Source: Branchiostoma floridae
Lineage: Eukaryota; Chordata; Leptocardii; Amphioxiformes; Branchiostomatidae
Assembly (NCBI RefSeq): GCF_000003815.2
Contig: NC_049987.1
Span: 25,211,858-25,273,791, forward strand
Reading direction: 5' to 3'
Length of the DNA stretch: 61,934 nt
A program made the position numbers and the translations under genes. A model generated the notes under the pieces. The model was not told where the DNA came from and did no database searches. It worked only from the letters and a program-made list of their open reading frames with translations. Every line of letters starts with the position of its first letter. Position 1 is the first letter of the stretch. Shown here piece after piece: positions 43,801 through 56,100 of the stretch.

Positions 43801-46800
43801 CATGTAGATTATGATGGAGAAATTAACCAGGTAATTTCAGATTTATCAATACAAACGCTTTAGTAGATAAAGGGAATTTCCTCACTTTCCGATTTTTCCC
43901 TGGTAACGAGATGATGATGATGAATGCAACCAGGTAGACGACCAGTAGACGAAGTCCTCATCAACCGCGATTCCTCCAACCCACTTCCCTGATTCATACA
44001 TCACCTGTCGGATATCGTTGCCCAGCAGGTCTGAGCTGTAGATGCGGTGCCACTGATCACTGTAGTACAGCCGATCCTCTAAAGGGGATGGGCAAATATA
44101 GTGATCAATACTAAGTAGTTAGAGTTTTACATAAGGGTACAGAGAAAACATGCACTTACGTAATGTCTTACACGTACTGGTATTGCAAAGATCAATGAAC
44201 CAGTGATATAGTCACAATAACGTGATTCGGGTTATATTGATGTTTCCTAACACTGTGCGAAAGGGGTCGATTTCCGGACATTTCATGTATAGAATATTTC
44301 CGAATTCATTACGTTTCCGGTGATATCAATGAGTTTCCTGACAGGAATATCCTACGTATACGGAAACATATCCTGTCTTGTAAACGGGAACATGTTTCGT
44401 CGCAGCATATTCGGATCCGAATATACAACACAGTTGTATTTCCGCATATGGCCCAAATATTTTGCATTTCTGGGAACGTATACGGAGTAACATTCAAGCG
44501 TATACGGAAACATATCCTATCTTGTAAACGGGAACATGTTTCGTCGCGGCATATTCGGGTCCGTATATACAACAGATTTATTTCCGTATATTACCCAAAT
44601 ATTTTGCATTTCTGGGAACGTATACGGAGTTAGATTCAAGCGTATACGGAAACATATCCTATCTTGTAAATGGGAACATGTTTCGTCGCGGCATATTCGG
44701 GTCCGTATATACAACAGTTTTATTTCCGTATATTACCCATATATTTTACATTTCCGGTGCCGTATATGGTGTTCTATTCAAACGTATACGGAAACATATC
44801 CTGCCTTGTAAATAGGAACGTGTTTTGCAGCTGTATATCCGGATCCGTATATGGTACAGTTTTACTTCTAGATCTCTTCCGAATATTTTGTATTTCTGGT
44901 ATCGTATACGGAGTTGTATTCAATCGTATACGGAGAGATGTCCTGCATTGTAAACAGGAACACTTTTCGTCATGGCATATCCGGATCCGTATATACTGCA
45001 ATTGTGTTCCTGGATACTACCGGGATATCCCGTGTTTCTTGAATATCCCGTGCAACGGAGAGCCAGGAGGTATTTGGAGCATTTGTGCTCCTAAAATCAT
45101 ATGAAAATTGAATAGAGATGAATGTCAAAGAAAAGAACAATAACAAAGATACTAAAGCGGAAAAGTCTGTTCACTGTATTGCTTACTCATCAGTTGAAAT
45201 GAGAGGAGAATCGCACATCATACATGTCTCAATAGTTTGACGTTTAAGCGTAACAAAACTTCATATTCAGGACATTTCAAATATTACGTCCTTTAAGTAT
45301 TGGAATGAAAGTACACAACAACTTGACTATAGTGTTCTGGAGATCAATGTAATACCCCGGAAGTAAATATATATCTGAGTAAAATATTCAGTCGAAGCAA
45401 ATAGAAAACCAATAACTTGAATAAGACAAATAATTTCAAAACTCGTATTCAGCGAGTAGAAGCCATGTAGAAGGAATGCGAAATCATCTTTGAACTATTA
45501 TGCATTCTTCTTTAACTTCAATAGCTTCTAAATTTATAATGACATCATTGCATAGAATTGCTTAAGTTAGGCACTAGGTTGACCTCGACAGTTCGGCCCT
45601 CAATTCCATTTGCACCAGGTTTCAGCTACCAGGTCTAGGACGATTTGGGTTATGTTTATGGTTAGAGTAAGGGTTAGGGTTAGGCTTAAGTTAGAATGAG
45701 GGTTAGCGTGAAGTTAGGGTTATAGTCAGGTGTACAACTGTCCTAGACCTGGGACCGAACCGTCCTCAAATCGTCTCGGGGCCAAAATGACCAGCTTCCG
45801 AAACGTCTGACATACAATTCTTACACAAATAGTACTGGTTTTGAATCGTGTTTACATATATATAGATAGGTTCCGAATGAAGGACGTTACACAGGGTGAT
45901 GCGCCGCACAGGTGTACCACTGCAACTGGCCTTATTTTACTCGAGATGGCAGGATGCTGAAAAACAAACACGGCTAAAATAAGTTTGATGTAGAGACGAG
46001 TAAGCACCTTCCTCCATATGCCAAAATGACACAATAAGTGTCATATATAATCCAACACATAGAGGCCTATGATCACTGAAAACGGCAGTGACTAGATATC
46101 TATCAATTTCTACTTTTAGCTATTTTAATACAGTCGTGTTGCCATATTGATATACTTTTAGCGTCAAATAATTCTAGCAAAAGATGAAGTGAACGTATCT
46201 AGTCATGCCTATTCAGGCTGAGTCAAAAATTGCTTTCGGATAGTTTTACTTTTTAATATTTGTCATATTTGGCTGTAAGCAAGATACATCATGGATTTCT
46301 TGGTTATTTTGACCAAAAATATCCCGTCCAAAAGTAAGAAACGGCTCTGAATTGAACAGTATCCGGTATTCCCGGATATGAGAAGGTTTTGAATGAAACG
46401 AATGTCTGGACTACGGAAACGCCCATGACACATTCACGGAAAAATCGATGTATGCATGTATCTGACATTTGGCGTGAACCACATGGAAAAGGCCTTGAAC
46501 AGTATCCGGATAAATGTTAACCCTGATATCTCCGTATACTTGCCTTCTCACATTACGCACATCTGTTCCTACTTATTGTACACAGGAAGAGTCGAGGGCA
46601 AGCCTGTTCTCAAATATCCTTGAGGAATGCAAAAGAAACAAGGCACAAACAACAATCTCTAGGTAACTTACATGTTGAAAAATTGGAAAGAACCAACTGA
46701 TGTAGGTGTTACGTTAACGTTTAGTTTGATCTCATCTACGTACAAGGGGGAGATTGAAGTTACCTTGTGCCGTGCCTGTCAAATTGGCCGATGGTGTCGC

Positions 46801-49800
46801 CTGAGTTTACCCGTTGTTGTAGCATCCACTAAGTGTCCAGAATAGGTGTCGGCTAATCCTTGTAAATCAGAAGTTGGTCCAGAAAATAAAGAATCCCGCG
46901 GTGTATTCCTCCAGATGATATTTGCGATGGGAGCATGGAAACCTGCAGATAACTGAGCATACACACACAAACAGCTCACCGCGGCTTGGATGTCTGTTCC
47001 CTCAGTAAACCGTCAAACTTACCGCGCCCACATTCCAGGCATGCGTGGTAGACGAAAACGATTACGAACTGACCAATCAGGTCTGGCCGCCACACATGTA
47101 CATGGTTCGCATTTATACACATACACATGCATGTACCTATTCTCCAAGCAGAGGTTGAGTTGTGTAGATATAGGATATATAGTAGTAGTCGGGGAAATTA
47201 CACGGGCGCTCCTCTTCAAGAAAAAATTACACGGGCGCTCCTCTTACGAGAAGAGAGCCCGTGTAATTTTTCCGACTTCTACTATATCTACGCGACTCAA
47301 CCTCTGCTTGGAGAGTAACATGTACCAGACTTGTCCCATGTGAGAAATAGGCCAAATAATGAAGGTACCAGAAAAGATAAAAGTGTTTTTCCGGGCACTT
47401 ATTCTCTTGTTGACATACTGTATACATGTATTAAAGAAATAATGAATACAAATCATGTATTAGCACCAGATGAACGCTGTAGTTTCTGGTTGGCGTAAAG
47501 TCTAATTTTGCATATAGAAAACGCGGTTAACTTATTGGAATATATAAAGTTTACTGTCACAAGATAACAGCATTTGGCATTGCAAATAATAATGTTGCAC
47601 CCGTACAGCATTTCATGAGCCGTGAAAATCCAAAGCTATTTTTTTGTAAGTCAATTTCATTGATTTGTAAATTTGTAAAGGAAAAGTGGCTGCATAAGCT
47701 CCNNNNNNNNNNNNNNNNNNNNNNNNNNNNNNNNNNNNNNNNNNNNNNNNNNNNNNNNNNNNNNNNNNNNNNNNNNNNNNNNNNNNNNNNNNNNNNNNNN
47801 NNNNNNNNNNNNNNNNNNNNNNNNNNNNNNNNNNNNNNNCTGTTGATTTTCGGAGTCCGGACCACCATCAGGAAAAATGTAACATATACGGACAATAGAT
47901 ATTCCAAGATGTAAGACGAAAATATAAAAAGAAGGTCACCCGTATTCATATCCTACCTAAACGTATGTGGAAAAATCAGTATACTCCGTGCATTACGCAT
48001 GGAAGGACGTGAAAGATGTAGGCATTTTAGGAGCAAACATATATCCTTGACGTTGCGCTTGCTGTCAAATTCTGTCAGGAAATATGTTAAACGGACAGAT
48101 AATATTTGAAGATAGGAAAGATGGAGATAAAAGATGCAATCAATATCAAGAAACATCGGAGTAGGTAGAGTACGGAAACGCACCTGACCCGGTTCGGACA
48201 AAGTCAATTTCTTATTTGCTTAGAAAGCAACCCCTTTTGTACAGTGCATGAAGGGTTGCATATACGGTATTCCCCGGGCGCTTATGATGGAAAATAGAGA
48301 GAAACGCAAATGTGGACTCTGGAAACGCACATAGCACATATACCGGACAAATCAGTGCTGTACATGTATACGGTAAACGACTGGTACATTTCCAGAGTCA
48401 TGAAATCCTAACTGTCTTGCTTACTGAAAATATTACAACGGTATCGTTGATACAACATCAGTAAAATTTAAAAAATGTTGCATAAACGGAAAAGCGGCAT
48501 TCTCGAATATGAGGGGAAATGGAAAGAAAGATACATGGACAAGGGAAACGTACATGCCACATATACGGAAGAATCAGAGTTGTTGGTTTTGTTAGGGAAA
48601 AGATGAAAACAGTTCGGAGTCAATATATTCTCGGATACTCGTCGTGCTACAGTATAGTCAGGATACAGCATAAATCTTAGCAACAGATAACTCCGTATAC
48701 GTAGAGAAACACATGTTCGGAGTTACGAAACGCCCATGAACCAAATCCGGAAAAATACAAAGTCATGTTTTTCCGGATTCGCAAGGAAGCAATTCCTGAG
48801 TCAGAATATTTCCGGATATGTAAGATGTCTACAAAATTCCCGAAAATGGTCCGAATACGTAAAATGTCCAGTGATGTGTCAAGTTCCGGATTTGTCCGGA
48901 AATGGACCCCTTTCGCGCAGTGTAACCAAACACAAGTTTCCCAAAAAAGCTTGTTGTACTTACTTGATTAGACATCTATCTATCTTAGAATACATGATCA
49001 TATTGCAAAATGTCCATAATAAGGGTTCAGAGACCTCATATCTTCATGAAATATTCTAATTATTCAAATGACTTCCACATCATATCTTACACAGTTCAAA
49101 ATGTTGCCAGTCCAATCATTTACTAGTCATACGAATTATGACACAATACATTAATTATGCAAATTAGGAACTTTTTTGCATAATGGTATCTGTTCCACCT
49201 GGCATAAACTACATGTTTTACATGTATTTGAGTTCTTTAATGGAAATAGAAATGGAAAACAATGCAAATATAAATTTTCCTCATCAAGTATGCAAATCAA
49301 ATCCTAATTTTTATAATTTGCACTTCATTATGTACATCTCTTATATAACTGAATACTAAATATTTTGGAAATCCGTCGTTACTCTCTTCAGTTATTCTCC
49401 TCGGAAGATTTTGACGAAAGGGCCCTTGCAGTTCCAGCTTTAAGCTGCAAGAGGCCCAAACCTACATATTTTCTTCCTTACATCACAAGCTATCTGTCAT
49501 CAAAATATGAAGACGTCCAGGGCAAACGATTCCAAACCGGAAGTTATGCTGTAGTACCAAGGTCGCATACCAGGGGGCTGAATTGACCTTGACCTTCGCC
49601 TTCTCAGTGCCTATCCTCTTATCAAATATAATTCAATCTATCCCCAGGCTCTAAAGTTATCCACAAATATCTGGAAGCACAAACACACACACACGTGTAC
49701 ACACACACACGTGTACACACACACACACACACACGTGTACACACACACGTGTACACACACACACGCACACACACGTGCACACACAGACACACACACACGT

Positions 49801-50090
49801 GTACACACACACACGTGTACACACACACACGCACACACGTGTACACACACACACACAGACACACACGTGTACACACACACACGTGTACACACACACGCGC
49901 ACAAACGTGTACACACACACGTGTACACACACACGCGTGTACACACACACACACACACACGTGTACACACATACACACACACGTGTACACACACACGTGT
50001 ACACACACACACACACACACATGTACACGCACACACACACACACACACACGTGTACACACACACACACACACGTGTACACGCACACACGT

Positions 50091-50126
<36 letters not shown>

Positions 50127-53100
50127 CAATGAAAATTATTTTCATTTATATGGAGATAACTAGAGTATGTTTCCTCACCTTTGAAGTCTATTGTGATGGC
50201 TCTGGGATTATTCAGACCCGTGATGATGGTGGTTTGTCCACTGCCGTCCATCGCAGCTCGGTCAATCCTGTTTTTAAAGTAGTCCACCCAGTACATGAGT
50301 CTGTGGAAAAAAGTCCGGCAAAAATCAATATCATATCTCCGTGAAATGTTTGGATTTGCTGTTTAATTGTGCATCATCTCATTAATTCTGCACATTAAGT
50401 CATAATTATCATTTTCTATTTGAATTGCACTGACGATTTTCTCTACTTTAAGCCATGTTGACTTGGTTATATGAATGACATCCTCTTGGAACCCGAAAAC
50501 TGATGCGAGCGTGCGTATAAAAAATAAGTTGGCAAAAAAAAACTAGTTGACCTCAGTATGGAATCTAAGTAGTCAAGAAGGCTGGAAATAACTAAGAACA
50601 TAGAGTATGGTATACACAACAATAGCTTTTACATTTTTGTTCTTTCATACATATCATCTTCTTTTGACTTTAGAATTTACTTTGGCATTCTATGACATCC
50701 CTGACTATCCGTTTTCCGATATCGTTTCAATCTACGGCATGTTTTACAACTGCTTTGTACGATTTACAGTATAATGAAGTGCATTTTACTCACTCATTCC
50801 TGGGGTCCAGGACCAGGCCGTGAAGATTACTGCCGGCTGGTGACGTCAGAAGTGTCCTGGCGGACGATCCGTCCTTCTTTGCTACAGAGATAGTCCTCAT
50901 GTAAGCGACAGACCAGTAGATATTCCCCCCAGCGTGGTCCAACGCTAGGCCCCAGGTAGCTGCAGAAAAGGTATGAGGACATTATTTGGTAATTAATCCC
51001 GGTAGGAATAATAAGAAATGTTTTAAAGAGCACAGTTTAGTTATTAAACCTTAATGTTTTGTGGATGATCCTGATATTTGGAGTTGACCATGACAGTATC
51101 ACAGTGCTCACAGATGACAGTGCTTTTTCCAATGATGTCGGGGTTTTGCCGATAGACCGACAGTTTCGACAACCGTGGGTGGGTACCGGTACATAAAATT
51201 CAGGTCCAGGTCCGGACCTGATTCAGCGTGTGATCTTCGAACTAGTCAATGGACGATACTCAAAACAATACATATGGTCCATTTCGCTACGAAGAAATCT
51301 GTTTTGTGGAGTATTCGACTCCCACTGGCGTTTTAAAATCCTATAAGGTCAATTGCCTCTGTACGATTGACTGTAAAACTTGGCAGAAATGATTATAGGC
51401 TCTACTCTACTTCACTTTTGTTATTTTCTTCGACCGGTAATACCCAAAACATGTGAATGCCTGATCATAGAAGAACTATATTGCACGACAATTGTACATG
51501 GTACAATGTATGGCAACGACTATTACACAGAGTACAAAATGGATCATATCATCTGTTCATTTTCCAACAAGCCCAGCATCCGGTCCACCGAATTTTGTCA
51601 GGTCCGGTTTTTCCGGACCGGTCCAATAAGAAAAAACAGTATTGGGTGTACAGGTACCCACACCTAGTGCTCACAGATAGCTTTTCTAATGATATAGGTT
51701 TTTACAGATAGACCGGCACTTTAGACAACCCAGTGCACAGAAATGCGTAACTAAGATCACCTAAATCTAATTGTATTTCTTTTAATTTTCGCCTTTTAAT
51801 ACACAAACAAAAAAACAAAGAGCTGGTTCCTTACATTTCCTGAGATCATCTGGACACAGCTTTCTAAAAACTTTTCTGGATATGGCTTTGTAATTTGTCA
51901 GACCAAAAACTACCTATAGCATTTTGAAATGCATGCTTTTGACTTTGAATGGAAGGAAGATAATGGTAATTTACAACTTACGATATCTGCCGGTATCTAT
52001 GACGGTCTCCATGCCACTTCCATCACGACGAGCCCGTTTGATTTCCTTGTTTTCTCCATCTGACCAGTACACGTAGTCGGTGAGCGGGTCGTAGTCCAGG
52101 ACGTAGGGCCATCCAACACCTACCAGTGGTAGTGTGACCTTTGATCCGGAAGTGATGTCAACTTGGATGATGGTTTCTTCATCACGATCAGCGACCAAGA
52201 GGAATGGCTCACTGTTCTTACGGGAGTCATGGTCTCCTAATGGGTGGAGGAAATCAGAGCATTGAAAAATGCAACAGCTGCTGTCAAAACAATCTCAATG
52301 GTATCATATACTCTTACTAACTCGTGTAAAAAATGATTAACCAAATCAAACACAGTGACGAAGCTTAGAGTTGAGGCTGTAAAAGTCCAAATGACACTGA
52401 CTAATATTTCATGTCTTCCGTGCACACGCCAATGTGAAAAATTGTAGCAGAGTTTTACTACATATGTCATTGGGCGCCGCACAGCCGACATCTTTAGATG
52501 TGATAGATAGCAGTAAACCTAATATCAAACGATCACATCTGGCATTCCAAGTTTGAAAACAGAAATACGTCAAATATACGATATCATAGCATTTACGTTC
52601 ACGTTCATTTACACAATTTATTTGAGAAAGATACAATGGCATTCATTGCGTAAAAATCCTTATATGCAGCTAGGTTAAAGGGCATAACACAGATACTAAA
52701 ACATACCAAAAACAACAAATAAACTAGGAAGCCGTCGCCAAGGCAATGATTTTTCATTGCCACATTTTTTACTACTAATGATGTTGCCCAAGCCACCATT
52801 CCAAATAACATACAAAACAACTGAAACCCAACTCACCTGTCGTCTTACTCGTCTCGTCAAGACACTGCTCCGAGGCGGTGGTTCGGCCTCGCTCCTTGTC
52901 CAGGTCACGCTTCAAGACGTCAACAGTAGTGGACAGTTGGCGCATGTCGTCTTGGTCGCGCTTCAAGACGTCAACAGTGGTGGACAGTTGGCGCATGTCG
53001 TCTTGGACGCGCTTCAAGGCGTCAGCAGTGGTGGACAGTTGGCGCATCTTGTCTTCATCGCGCTTCAAGGCATCAACAGTGGTGGTCAGTCGGCGTATGT

Positions 53101-56100
53101 CGTTTTGGACGTGCTTCAAGGCGTCAGCAGTGGTGGTCAGTCGGCGTATGTCGTCTTGGTCGCGCTTCAAGGCGTTAACAGTGGTGGAAAGTTGGCGTAT
53201 GTCGTCTTGGTCGCGCTTCAAGGCGTCAACAGTGGTGGTCAGTCGGCGTATGTCGTCTTGGTCGCGCTTCAAGGCGTCAACAGTGGTGGTCAGTCGGCGC
53301 ATGTCGTCTTGGTCGCGCTTCAAGGCGTCAACAGTGGTGGACAGTTGGCGTATGTCGTCTTGGTCGCGCTTCAAGACATCAACAGTGGTGGACAGTTGGC
53401 GTATGTCGTCTTGGTCGCGCTTCAAGGCGTCAACAGTGGTGGTCAGTCGACGCATGTCGTCTTGGTTGCGCTTCAAGGCTTCAACAGTGGTGGACAGTTG
53501 AGTTATTTCCTATAACATGAGAATACCAAACTTAAAGAAAATTGAGTGAAACGCATGCATGTTCTGTATTGCTGGCATCCATCTGTCTCGGAAGAGAAAG
53601 GTAGGTTGATCTCACATTGTTTTGTCCTGTGTTTATTTTATATTTAAATGTCCCAGTGGTAATGTTAATATTAGCTCTGCTAGAGTGCATTCACCACTGT
53701 GTCTTGTATGATATGTATATCAATAAAAAAGGTAGGCAGACGTTACTCGCTGTCTGTCTGGCCTGCACGTGGCTTTTTAAGGTGAAGAAGGGTTGTGCAC
53801 TGTCTTCTCCACCCTCTCGTCTACTGACGCACTAAGTCCCACAGGGACAAGAAATGCATGTAAGACTGCCCCAGCAGATGCAGGTTTGTCATTTGGAGTT
53901 TCCGTCCCCTATAGGAGGACTTCCGACCAAGGATGCAAGGGGTTCCTCCTACCCCTGACTCGTGTATAGCGGGTGCGTCATGCCCGAACATGCCCCTAAG
54001 GCCTAAAGCGTGGTATGAGCCTGCCACGAATGAGCCTGCCACTGCCTCAAAGGCTTGTCACTACCACTACCCACAGCTAGGTACTCATTTACACCTGAGT
54101 TAAGTGAGGAAAGTCGTGTAAAGTGCCTTTCCTAAGGGCACAAGATCGGTGACATGGCAGGATTCAAACTCAGGGCCCCTTGGGCCAGAGCCCAACGCGC
54201 TGCCGATTGCGCCACGCGATCTCACGCGTATTGATAGCCTCTTAAAGGGACCTACTTTGTGTTACGAGAGTGTTTACCTCTTTATTGATGAACGTCAGAG
54301 GGGCGAGGCTCACAGCCACCAGGCTTAGCAGCACGGCAATGCCAGCGGCCATACAGCTTCGGTGGGAGCGGATGAAGCTAGAGAGAGCACGGCGACCGCT
54401 TGCTCCACCCGGATATGTGCGGTCTGCAGAGATTATAACTGAGTTCAAGCACGGCCACATGGCGACTCAAGAAGTTAATAAATTGACGAATAAAGAAATA
54501 GTTAAGGCATTGGATTATGGTCTAGAAGAAAATTGGGTCGGTTGGAATAGATTCTCTCCTTCTCTTGGAGGTTGGAATACAAAAGCAAATTCCGTTGTGT
54601 GTAACTGCCTGGCTTCAGTCTCTCACTGACTACTATACCGTTCACATGGGTGCCGGGCTGGGCTAAGACTATAGAGCATCAAATGGTATTTTCAATACAC
54701 TTATATAAGCAACAGATAATGATCTGTTTCTTCAAATGTAGAAACAATAAAGAATTTTACTTTGGTTGCAAATAAAAAGCAAATACGTCCAAAATGAATA
54801 ACAGAGTCGGTCTGGTAAGGAAACATGGACTGGTGGTGGGTGACTGTGGCAGTAAGTCTGATCTTCCTCTGGATTACAAAGAAGGCACCACGTTTACAAG
54901 TTCTCCACCTTTCTAGACAAACAAGAGTTCGGAGACCTCATACCTCCATGAAGTATTTTGATTATGTAAATGGCTTTCACATCTGCATAATTTATGCTTT
55001 GTTATGTACACCTTTAGCTAGCTTACACAGGTCACAATGTTGACAATCCTATCATTTACTACATGTATTTGGATGGACTTGGCAACTTTCACATTAATTA
55101 TGCAAATAAGGGACTTATTTGCATAATTGGAATCTGCTAATCTTCAACCTGCCACAAAGTACATGTTACATGTATTTGAGTCCTATAATGGAAAACACTG
55201 TAAATGTAGATTTTCCTCATTAAGTTTGCAAATTAAGTCCAAATGTGCATAATTTGCACTTCATTATGTACATCTCTGTCAAAGATACCTGCATACTAAA
55301 TATCATTGAAATCAATCGTTCCTATCTTCTGTAATGCTCCTTGGAAGATTTTGACAAAATGTCCCTGCAGTTCCCGAGCAAGCTGCTAGGGGGCCCAAAC
55401 ATACATCACTTCTTCCTTACATCACAAGCTATCTGCCACCAGAAAATCAAGAACATAGCATGTCCAGGTCAAAATATACAAAAAAATCGAAGTTCTGCTG
55501 CAGTACCAAGGTCACATACCAGGGGGGCCCAAAATCGACACTGACCTTCGTCTTCCCACATACCAATTATCATTACAATCCATCAAGAGGTTCCAAAGTT
55601 ATGCTGACCACAAATATGCGGAAACACAGACAGACACACATACACACAGACAGACAGACACACACACAGACACACCAAAAACTACAAATGGAGGTAACAA
55701 CTGTCAATAGAAAGCTACCAATACGTGAGCCGTGGGCACCATGTGCAGGTTTTTGCTAGATCTAGACTTGGTCGGTTAACCATAAACACAGCATTTTCTT
55801 GGGCCTAAATGATACGTCAAGAACTGGACATCAGGCCAGGATTGACACTAGTTAAGTGACACTAGTGTGGTAGACTGGTATCAGTAACAAAGTTGGTAAT
55901 TACAGTCATGGCTTCCATACTGGTACCACTTTTCCAACTATCCAACTAGTTTCACTTCTAACTACAGTCATGGCTACCTCGCTAGTGTCACTTCCCCTGA
56001 TACTGCAGCGCAACTTCCGGTTTTGCTATCTCGTGTTTTGAACAAGCTATGGTCATGATTTTTACGTGTTAGATAGCTCTTGTGCTCAGGAAGTAGTGAC

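Larger units (their letters stand above)
44251..48922. mobile_element. 4.67-kb CAC-ended DNA transposon in an intron of gene C
   Basis: The ends are inverted repeats: CACTGTGCGAAAGGGGTC at the left, and at the right, reversed, CACTGCGCGAAAGGGGTC, with the match continuing into ATTTCCGGACA. The element is flanked by TAA on both sides (44248-44250, 48923-48925). The paralogous site in gene B (near 17237) reads CCTAACTAAAC with no insert. CAC termini and a 3-bp duplication suggest the CMC (CACTA/Mirage/Chapaev) group. No transposase reading frame is visible, and a gap (47703-47839) lies inside, so it is probably non-autonomous. Confidence 0.8.

Noticed and set aside
49622-50344. Long Cys-Val, Thr-His and similar open frames on both strands
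   Set aside because: They come from the alternating CA/GT tract, which lacks stop codons in every frame; the only real coding part is gene C exon 6 (50179-50300).
52757-53515. 252-residue plus-strand frame opposite the gene C stalk, and a similar one at 7012-7496
   Set aside because: These are the antisense of the stalk repeats; the minus-strand frame has splice sites, phase agreement and coiled-coil logic, the plus strand does not.
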